Shown one piece after another: positions 1-5,227 of a stretch of DNA of 7,304 bases. The position numbers and the translations under genes were made by a program. The notes beneath the pieces were generated by a model. It saw only the letters and a list, made by a program, of their open reading frames with translations. It made no database searches and was not told the origin of the DNA. Position 1 is the first letter of the stretch. Each line of letters begins with the position of its first letter. The DNA comes from Reyranella sp. (GTDB lineage Bacteria; Pseudomonadota; Alphaproteobacteria; Reyranellales; Reyranellaceae): positions 1-7,304 of the forward strand of contig JADHLS010000253.1 of assembly GCA_016780605.1 (NCBI GenBank), read 5' to 3'.

Positions 1-779
1 TCCTTGGCGTCGCAGCGGGCATAGGCGGCGTCGGCGACCAGCTTCATCTTGGCCACCGGCACCGGAGTCTCGGCCAGCACCAGGCTGTTCCACAGGCTCT
101 GCGTGACGGTGTCGACGAAGTTCAGCACCGGTGCGCCGGCGATGATGCCATCGAAATCCTGCGGAAAGCGTTGGGCGCTGATCAGTCCCTGGCGGCCACC
201 GGTCGAGCAGCCGTCCCAGTAGGAATAGGCGGCGGCGCGCGCGTAGTAGGCGGCGACGATGCGCTTGGCCTCGACCGCCGTCAGATGCACCGCGCGGAAG
301 GCGTAGTCGACGCGCTTCTGGTAGCTCAGCGCGAAGGAGGCGAGCGGCTCGGTCGTGGCGTCGTGGCCGGTGTTGGTCTGGGCCGTGGCGAAGCCCTGCT
401 TCAGGGCGTTGGCGCGGTAGAGCGGCCGCGAGGCGAACTCCGGCGTCTCACCGGCGAAGCCGCCGTTGCCGTGCATGTAGAAGCGGCGGTTCCAGCTCGA
501 CGGCAGGTTCACCTCGAAGCGGATCTCGGGCTGGATCAGGCCAGTGACGCGGCAGTGCTCGGGCACGCCCTCGGCCGCCGGAATGAGCTTGGCCGAGATG
601 ATCGTCGTTTCCGCCGTGGCAAGGCTCGGCACCGACGCGCAGCTCATGGCCGCCTGCGTCGAGCTCACGCCGTAGCGCACCATGGATTCGGCGGCGTCGG
701 TGAAGCTGTAGCCGTTCTGCGCCAGGGCGGATGCCGGCATCAAAGCGAGTGCTGCGAAGACACTCCTTATTCTGACCAT
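1..779 (-). CDS. Tannase/feruloyl esterase family hydrolase, exported (C-terminus beyond the window)
   Basis: This is the N-terminal 259 codons of an alpha/beta-hydrolase of the tannase/feruloyl esterase family, whose members cleave ester bonds of plant phenolics and related aromatic esters. The start is ATG at 779, with GGAGG six bases upstream. Residues 1-20 form a signal peptide: basic MVRIR, then a hydrophobic stretch ending ALA before QN, so it should act in the periplasm or outside. The family nucleophile motif CSTGGRQG is present with Cys191-Ser192. In characterised members this Cys forms a disulfide with a Cys next to the catalytic His. Other family-like segments are the HGNGGFAG block (oxyanion region) and NTGHD. 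The catalytic Asp and His should lie in the missing half, since full proteins are about 500-550 residues. The gene overlaps the CoA-transferase stop by one base (TGATG), so the two are probably co-translated. The family is secure; the substrate is unknown. Confidence 0.88.
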   Translation of the reverse strand, partial: MVRIRSVFAALALMPASALAQNGYSFTDAAESMVRYGVSSTQAAMSCASVPSLATAETTIISAKLIPAAEGVPEHCRVTGLIQPEIRFEVNLPSSWNRRFYMHGNGGFAGETPEFASRPLYRANALKQGFATAQTNTGHDATTEPLASFALSYQKRVDYAFRAVHLTAVEAKRIVAAYYARAAAYSYWDGCSTGGRQGLISAQRFPQDFDGIIAGAPVLNFVDTVTQSLWNSLVLAETPVPVAKMKLVADAAYARCDAK

Positions 780-1936
780 CACTTTCCTCCCTTGGCTTTG
801 CGGTTCCGCGCCTTGCGAATTTCATCGTCATGCTGTCCGAGCGTCGGCGCGGCGCGGCGAACGCCGCCCGGCGTCGCCGACATCTTGAGCGGCACGCCCA
901 GCGTCTTCTGACGGCCGGCCTTGACGTGCTCGACCTCGGCCACCATGCCGCGAGCCAGGATCTGCGGATCGGCGAACACCTCGTCGTGATGCAGGACGGG
1001 GCCGGCGGGAATGCCCTCGGCTTCCAGCGCCGTCATCCAGTCGGCCGTGCTACGCTTCTTCACCTCGGCCTGCAGGATGCCGACGATCAGGTCGTTGTTC
1101 TTCACGCGCAGGGCGTTGGTCGCAAAGCGCGGATCATCAGCGAGCTCGGGCCTGCCGATCATGGCGCAAAGTCTTCGGAAGAAGTTCTGCTGCGCGCCGC
1201 CGATGGTGAGCCAACCGTCGGCCGTCTGGAATACCTGATAGGGCGAGGAGCCGCGATGGGCCTGGCCGAGTTTCTCCGGTCGCTTGCCATTGGCGAAATA
1301 GTTGGCGGCCTCGTAGACGCCGAGCGACACCGTAGCTTCCAGCAGCGACGTCTCAACCCATTGGCCCTGCCCCGTCTTCTGTCGCGCCTGCAGCGCGGCC
1401 AGCACGCCGATGGTGAGGTAGAGGCCCGCGCCGACGTCGGAGATGGCGAGCGGAATGCGGTACGGCGGCCCGTCCTTGGGGCCGGTCACCGACATCAGGC
1501 CCGACATCGCCTGGACCATGAGATCGAAACCGCCGCGCGAGGCATAGGGTCCGGTCTGGCCGAAACCCGAGATCGAGCCCAGCACCAGCCGTGGATTGCG
1601 CGCGTGCAGGGCGTCCCAACCCAGGCCGAGGCGCTTCATCACGCCGGGGCGGAAGTTCTCCAGCACGACGTCGGCGCCGTCGGCCAGGTCCCAGAAGATC
1701 TCCAGATCGGCGGCGTCCTTGAGATCGAGCCGGATGCCGCGCTTGTTGCGATTCCACAGCATGAACGGCGCCCCTTCGCCTTCGACGAAAGGCGGCGCGC
1801 CGCGCATGGAATCGCCCTGCGGGCTTTCGATCTTGATGACGTCGGCGCCAAGATCGCCGAGCTGCTGGCCGCAGAACGGGCCAGAAAGATGCGTCGTGAG
1901 GTCGAGGACCACCAAGCCGTCGAGGGCGCCCGCCAT
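779..1936 (-). CDS. CaiB/BaiF family (class III) CoA-transferase
   Basis: This 385-residue protein has the usual length and landmarks of family III CoA-transferases, which move CoA between carboxylic acids through aspartyl-CoA intermediates in an interlocked dimer. Visible are the N-terminal LDLTTHLSGPFCGQQLGDLGAD block (residues 11-32), KIESPQGD at 35-42, NRNKRGIRLDLK at 62-73, ENFRPGVMKRLGL at 93-105, GFDLMVQAMSGLM at 136-148 and the segment ISDVGAGLYL, in which Asp167 aligns with the catalytic aspartate of formyl-CoA transferase. A glycine-rich loop GGAQQNFF follows at 247-254. The C-terminus ends in a basic tail (RKARNRKAKGGK). No Shine-Dalgarno sequence precedes the ATG; an eight-codon minigene ends one base before it. 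The gene is first in an operon with the exported esterase, so the acid released by that enzyme is a plausible substrate. That link is inference; the actual acid cannot be read from sequence. Confidence 0.93.
   Translation of the reverse strand: MAGALDGLVVLDLTTHLSGPFCGQQLGDLGADVIKIESPQGDSMRGAPPFVEGEGAPFMLWNRNKRGIRLDLKDAADLEIFWDLADGADVVLENFRPGVMKRLGLGWDALHARNPRLVLGSISGFGQTGPYASRGGFDLMVQAMSGLMSVTGPKDGPPYRIPLAISDVGAGLYLTIGVLAALQARQKTGQGQWVETSLLEATVSLGVYEAANYFANGKRPEKLGQAHRGSSPYQVFQTADGWLTIGGAQQNFFRRLCAMIGRPELADDPRFATNALRVKNNDLIVGILQAEVKKRSTADWMTALEAEGIPAGPVLHHDEVFADPQILARGMVAEVEHVKAGRQKTLGVPLKMSATPGGVRRAAPTLGQHDDEIRKARNRKAKGGK
780..790 (-). promoter_or_regulatory. Ribosome binding site of the esterase gene, inside the CoA-transferase 3' end
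   Basis: On the minus strand GGAGG (790-786) lies six bases before ATG 779. The same bases encode the final Gly-Gly-Lys of the CoA-transferase, whose TGA shares its A with the ATG. This fixes the esterase start and points to translational coupling. Confidence 0.75.
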
Positions 1937-1937
1937 G

Positions 1938-1964
1938 CTATTTGTCCAGCAGCTTGCGATTCAT
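1938..1964 (-). other. Eight-codon minigene (MNRKLLDK) abutting the CoA-transferase start
   Basis: ATG at 1964 opens an eight-codon frame that ends in TAG at 1940-1938, one base before the CoA-transferase ATG at 1936. Neither start has a clear Shine-Dalgarno sequence. If translated, ribosomes ending here could re-initiate on the main gene, making this a leader peptide. It may equally be chance in the 48 bp between divergent genes. There is no direct evidence of expression. Confidence 0.2.
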
Positions 1965-1984
1965 GTCGGCTAATCTAGGCCGGC

Positions 1985-2884
1985 ATGCCCACCGCCAACA
2001 AACCTTCTCTGGACACTCTGGGTGAAATCTTCCGGTTCGCGATGCGCCGCTTTCGCAGCAGCCGGCTGGCCTATGGGCATGGCACCACGAACGCGCGTGA
2101 CGAGGCGGCGTTCCTGGTGCTGGAGGCGCTTCGCCTGCCGATCGATCGCCTCGATCCCTATCTCGATCTCCGGCCGACGCCAGCCGAGCGTGCCCGGCTG
2201 CTCACCTTGATCGACGCCCGCATCGCGCTGCGCATGCCCGCCCCCTATCTCGTGGACGCCGCCTACATGCACGGCGTGCGCTTCCATGCCGACCGGCGCG
2301 CGCTGATCCCGCGCTCCTTCATCGGCGACATGCTGGCGGACGGCGTCCTGCCGATCGGCGATCTGTCGAAGGTGAAACGCGTGCTCGATCTCTGCACCGG
2401 CTCGGGCTGCCTGGCCATCCTGGCGGCTCTCGCCTTCCCACGCGCGCGCATCGATGCCGCCGACCTGTCGGCGGGCGCGCTGGCGCTGGCGCGGCGCAAC
2501 GTGGCGAGCCATCGCCTGGGGGATCGCATCACGCTCCATCGCGGCGATCTCTTCGCGCCGCTCTCGGGCAGGCGCTACGACCTGATCCTCAGCAACCCGC
2601 CCTATGTCGATGCCCGCGCCATGGCGGCGCTGCCGCCCGAATACCGGCATGAGCCGCGGATGGCGCTGGCGGCGGGCGACGACGGCCTCGACCTCGTGCG
2701 CCGCATCCTAGCCGAGGCGCCGCATCACCTGACGCGGGACGGCGCCCTGATCTGCGAGATCGGCCGCGGCCGCCGCAAGCTCGAGGCCGCATTCCCGACC
2801 CTGCCGTTTCTCTGGCTCGACACGGAGCAGAGCGAGGGTGAGGTGTTCTGGATCGGGCGGAAGGACCTTCTGCCGCAGAGCTAG
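1985..2884 (+). CDS. prmB: PrmB: 50S ribosomal protein L3 N5-glutamine methyltransferase
   Basis: This is an S-adenosylmethionine-dependent methyltransferase of the PrmB (YfcB) branch of the HemK/PrmC family, which methylates the side-chain amide of a glutamine in ribosomal protein L3. The 299-residue length fits PrmB (about 310 in E. coli). An N-terminal helical domain (TLGEIFRFAMRRF, then YGHGTTNARDEAAFLVLEAL) precedes the Rossmann domain. The SAM motif DLCTGSGC is at residues 135-142 and the amide-binding SNPPYVD at 203-209. Features pointing to PrmB rather than PrmC are LIPRSFIGDM at the linker, DLCTGSG in place of the usual PrmC DLGTGSG, and LPPEYRHEPRMALAAGDDGLDLVRRIL. ATG 1985 is the first possible start because an in-frame TAG lies at 1976; only a weak AGG at 1977-1979 precedes it. 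The gene diverges from the CoA-transferase operon and its stop overlaps that of the phosphofructokinase. Specificity for L3 rests on family membership. Confidence 0.92.
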   Translation: MPTANKPSLDTLGEIFRFAMRRFRSSRLAYGHGTTNARDEAAFLVLEALRLPIDRLDPYLDLRPTPAERARLLTLIDARIALRMPAPYLVDAAYMHGVRFHADRRALIPRSFIGDMLADGVLPIGDLSKVKRVLDLCTGSGCLAILAALAFPRARIDAADLSAGALALARRNVASHRLGDRITLHRGDLFAPLSGRRYDLILSNPPYVDARAMAALPPEYRHEPRMALAAGDDGLDLVRRILAEAPHHLTRDGALICEIGRGRRKLEAAFPTLPFLWLDTEQSEGEVFWIGRKDLLPQS

Positions 2885-3954
2885 ACCGCGTCCCCCAGGC
2901 AGATGCCCAGCGCCCGCGCCGTGCGTACCAAGGCGCCGCGCTCGTCGACGGTGCGCGAGCGGCCGACGACCTTTTCCAGCGGCACGTCGATCACCTGTCG
3001 ATTCCACCAACCGACCATGCGGTCGCCCTTGCCCTCGGCCAAGAGATCGACGGCGCGCACGCCGAATGCCGCGGCCAGCAGGCGATCCTCGGCGGTCGGC
3101 ATCGCGCCGCGCTGGACGTGGCCGAGGACGGTGGCACGGGCCTCGGCGCCGGTCGCCTTCATCAGCCGCAGCGCCAGCGATTCGCCGATACTAGGTCCGG
3201 GCGCTTCGCCCCTCACGTCAGGGGCCTCGTCGGACTGCCCGGCCGCCTCGGCCACGATGACCAGGGCCGAGGTGCGCCCGCCCGCACGCAGCTGCGCGAT
3301 ATGCGCCACCACGCGGTCGAGATGCCAACGCACCTCGGGGATCAGCGCGACATCGGCGCCGCCCGCTATGGCGGCGGCGATGGCGATGTGGCCGGCGTCG
3401 CGGCCCATCACCTCGAGGACCATGACGCGCTCGTGGCTGGCGCCGGTCGGTTGCAGACGGTCGAGCGCCTCGGTGGCGATGGCCACCGCCGTCGAATAGC
3501 CGACGGCGCGCTCGGTGTTGGTGACGTCGTTGTCGATCGTCTTGGGGATGCCGATGAACGGCAGGCCTGATGGCGCCAGCAGCCGACGCAGGATGTCGAG
3601 GCTGCCGTCGCCTCCCACGCCGATCAGCCCGTCGAGCTCGAGCGAGCGCAGCCCCTCCAGCATTTCGCCGGACCGGTCCTTCCGGCTGCCGTCGGGCATG
3701 GGAAAGGCGAAGGGATCTCCGCGGTTGGTGCTGCCGAGGAACGTGCCGCCCTGACGGGCCAGCGAGGGCTCCAGGCGATTGGGATCGATGATGATGGCAT
3801 CGACCGGCCGTTGCAGCAGCCCGAGCGTGCCGTAGCGCAATCCGACGGTCGTCCAACCGTAGCCGAGATGGGCCCGCCTCGCCGCGGCGCGGATGGTGGC
3901 ATTGAGGCCCGCGCAGTCGCCGCCACTGGTCAGGATGCCAATTCGTTTGGTCAT
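2881..3954 (-). CDS. 6-phosphofructokinase, group III (mixed ATP/PPi clade)
   Basis: This enzyme phosphorylates fructose 6-phosphate to fructose 1,6-bisphosphate in the cytoplasm. The 357 residues fit the PfkA-fold group III clade, which contains both ATP- and PPi-users. Visible are the N-terminal GILTSGGDCAGLNA (residues 6-19), the nucleotide-loop GGDGS (114-118), PKTIDND (137-143) with catalytic-base Asp141, RVMVLEVMGRDAGHIA (176-191), the acidic residue of VIVAEAA (Glu236) and LGHVQRG (277-283) with phosphate-binding His279 and Arg282. Gly117 corresponds to E. coli Gly104, which leaves room for ATP, while Lys138 corresponds to Gly124 and is the residue of PPi enzymes. The Gly/Lys pair is known in group III ATP-dependent enzymes, so ATP is the better guess. 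The usual QRGGSPTAFDR reads QRGAMPTAEDR here. ATG 3954 is chosen because GGAGG (3965-3961) stands six bases upstream. The cofactor is not proven by sequence. Confidence 0.92.
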   Translation of the reverse strand: MTKRIGILTSGGDCAGLNATIRAAARRAHLGYGWTTVGLRYGTLGLLQRPVDAIIIDPNRLEPSLARQGGTFLGSTNRGDPFAFPMPDGSRKDRSGEMLEGLRSLELDGLIGVGGDGSLDILRRLLAPSGLPFIGIPKTIDNDVTNTERAVGYSTAVAIATEALDRLQPTGASHERVMVLEVMGRDAGHIAIAAAIAGGADVALIPEVRWHLDRVVAHIAQLRAGGRTSALVIVAEAAGQSDEAPDVRGEAPGPSIGESLALRLMKATGAEARATVLGHVQRGAMPTAEDRLLAAAFGVRAVDLLAEGKGDRMVGWWNRQVIDVPLEKVVGRSRTVDERGALVRTARALGICLGDAV

Positions 3955-3965
3955 GCGACGCCTCC
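3955..3965 (-). promoter_or_regulatory. Ribosome binding site of the phosphofructokinase gene
   Basis: GGAGG on the minus strand (3965-3961) stands six bases before ATG 3954. It is the strongest Shine-Dalgarno in the window and decides this start. Confidence 0.75.
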
Positions 3966-3981
3966 ACGCCTAGTTTACCAA

Positions 3982-4199
3982 ATGGTCCGCGCTCCGAAGA
4001 AGCACCCGACCCTCGCCACCAAAAGACTGCGACCGCGACCGTTCCGTGGCAGCGATGTCAAATCAACAGGCCGTCGGCGGCGCTGGCCAAGCGCCTGGGG
4101 TTTCGCCTGGAGGGCGGCCCGATCCGCGACCGCTAGTCGGTCGAGGGGAAGTGGCATAGCGTCATGCTCTACGGACTGATTGCCGGAGAGGAACGCTGA
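3982..4199 (+). pseudogene. Deleted remnant of a GNAT (RimJ/RimL-type) N-acetyltransferase gene
   Basis: Two pieces of one GNAT gene can be read here in the right order. From ATG 3982, frame 1 gives PTLATKRLRPRPFRGSDVK (4006-4062), which resembles the conserved start of RimJ/RimL-like acetyltransferases (TLxTxRLxLRPFRxSD). From 4065, in another frame, the sequence gives NRPSAALAKRLGFRLEGG, then IRDR, a TAG stop at 4134-4136, then SVEGKWHSVMLYGLIAGEER and TGA at 4197. This matches the family C-terminus (NxPSxxxAxRLGFxxEGxxRDxxxxxGxWHDxxxYxLL). Such proteins are usually about 170-200 residues, so roughly 100 central codons, including the acetyl-CoA-binding region, are missing. The frame changes at the join and one stop interrupts the tail, so no functional enzyme can be made. 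The C-terminal piece is the more certain; the N-terminal match is shorter. The tail ends 3 bp before the dioxygenase gene and contains its ribosome binding site, so the two were probably once an operon. Confidence 0.65.
4185..4192 (+). promoter_or_regulatory. Ribosome binding site of the dioxygenase gene, inside the acetyltransferase remnant
   Basis: GGAGAGGA lies 10-11 bases before ATG 4203 and also encodes the Gly-Glu-Glu near the end of the remnant. It supports the 4203 start. Confidence 0.6.
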
Positions 4200-4202
4200 G
4201 CC

Positions 4203-5156
4203 ATGCCCGCCGCACAGGCCTGGACGCGCGACACGATTCGACCGGCCGACTGGACGGTACCGCTCTCGGCGGCCGCGCTCGCCGAGCTGCGTGGCGTCCT
4301 GCTGCAGCTGCGGCACTCGCCCTTGCCGACGTTTCTGCTCGATCCCGCCGACTTTGCGCTCGATGCCTGCCGCGAGACGATGAACGAGGTGCGGCGCGTG
4401 ACGCACGACGGCACGATGTTCGCCGTGCTCGACCGCCTGCCGATGGCGGAGCTGAGCCGCGACGAGGCGATTCAGCTCTACTGGCTGCTGTCGAGCCTGC
4501 TCGCCCGGCCGGTGGCGCAGAAGCTGAATGGCCAGATGTTCTATGACGTCAGAGACACCGGCGCCAAGCTCAGGCCCGGCTCGGGCATCCGCCCGACGGT
4601 CACCAACGTCGACCTGCGCTTCCACAACGACAACTCCTACAACGAGACACCGCCGGATTATGTCTGCCTGCTCTGCCTGCATCCCGCCAAGCAGGGCGGC
4701 ATCAGCCAGGTGGTGAGCGTGGCCACTGTACACCAGACGCTGAAGGAGGCTTTTCCCGAGCTGATGGACCGCCTGTACCGGCCGTTCTGGTACGACCGCC
4801 ATGCCGAGCATCGGCCCGACGAGCCCAAGACCTTCGCCGCCCCGATCTTCGAGCGCGGCGCCGACGGCGCGGTGAAGGCGCGGCTGGCGCTGTCCGAGAT
4901 TTTCGCGGGCTACGAATTGCGCGACGAGCGCATGGACAACGAGACGGCGGCGGCGCTCGCCGCTGTGCAAGCCGTGTTCGAACGGCCCGACCTGCGCGTC
5001 GAGCTCGACTTCGCGCCCGGCCAGATCCAGTACGTCAACAACCGCGCCACCGGGCATGCGCGGACCGAGTTCGTCGATCATCCCGAGCCCGAGCGCAAAC
5101 GCCATCTCGTACGCCTGTGGCTGCGCGACCGCGGAGGACGCGGCTACCGCGGCTAA
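4203..5156 (+). CDS. TauD/TfdA family Fe(II)/2-oxoglutarate-dependent dioxygenase
   Basis: This 317-residue protein has the layout of the TauD/TfdA family of non-haem iron oxygenases, which hydroxylate small organic substrates while converting 2-oxoglutarate to succinate and CO2. The iron-binding HxD is RFHNDNSY with His141 and Asp143. The distal part of the facial triad lies in QYVNNRATGHARTEFVDHPE, with His285. The following KRHLVRLWLRD supplies the arginine expected to hold the 2-oxoglutarate carboxylate (Arg300 or Arg304). TVTNVDLRFH and YVCLLCLHPAKQGGISQVVS are the central strands of the double-stranded beta-helix. No signal peptide or membrane segment is seen, so it should be cytoplasmic. 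ATG 4203 follows GGAGAGGA and sits 3 bp after the acetyltransferase remnant. The substrate cannot be named: relatives act on taurine, gamma-butyrobetaine, amino acids and secondary metabolites, and no transport or sulfonate genes lie nearby. Confidence 0.9.
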   Translation: MPAAQAWTRDTIRPADWTVPLSAAALAELRGVLLQLRHSPLPTFLLDPADFALDACRETMNEVRRVTHDGTMFAVLDRLPMAELSRDEAIQLYWLLSSLLARPVAQKLNGQMFYDVRDTGAKLRPGSGIRPTVTNVDLRFHNDNSYNETPPDYVCLLCLHPAKQGGISQVVSVATVHQTLKEAFPELMDRLYRPFWYDRHAEHRPDEPKTFAAPIFERGADGAVKARLALSEIFAGYELRDERMDNETAAALAAVQAVFERPDLRVELDFAPGQIQYVNNRATGHARTEFVDHPEPERKRHLVRLWLRDRGGRGYRG

Positions 5157-5179
5157 AGACGTTCATCCCGGCGCCGTGC

Positions 5180-5208
5180 TTGCCGTCTGCTGCCGCTGAC
5201 TGCAAAAT
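5180..5208 (+). promoter_or_regulatory. Possible sigma-70-like promoter for the repeat surface protein
   Basis: TTGCCG (5180-5185) and CAAAAT (5203-5208) are separated by 17 bases, each with four of six consensus matches. A transcript starting near 5215 would leave only about 13 bases before ATG 5228 but about 34 before GTG 5249. The match is weak and could be chance. Confidence 0.25.
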
Positions 5209-5227
5209 GTGCTGACGGCCGGGGAGA

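Noticed and set aside
830..1978. A 382-codon plus-strand frame opposite the CoA-transferase
   Set aside because: The minus strand encodes a complete family III CoA-transferase with its catalytic Asp; the plus frame has Arg/Ala/His-rich sequence typical of an antisense shadow.
1971..1998. TTGGCG-15-TAGATT on the minus strand as a promoter for the CoA-transferase operon
   Set aside because: The spacer is short and the -10 match is poor; with no transcript data it is indistinguishable from chance.
3973..4000. Possible phosphofructokinase promoter (TAAACT as -10) and the short palindrome ACCAAATGGT
   Set aside because: The -35 candidates at proper spacing match at no more than two or three positions, and the palindrome has only four paired bases on each side, so chance is likely.
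3975..5105. A 376-codon minus-strand frame opposite the dioxygenase
   Set aside because: It is a high-GC shadow in a frame antisense to a clear TauD-type enzyme; its translation is low in complexity and shows no motif.
5182..5219. Inverted repeat GCCGTC...GACGGC between the dioxygenase and the surface protein
   Set aside because: Only six pairs with a 26-base loop and no T-run after it, so it is not a credible terminator. Its position just before the start codon is noted, but the structure is too weak to call.
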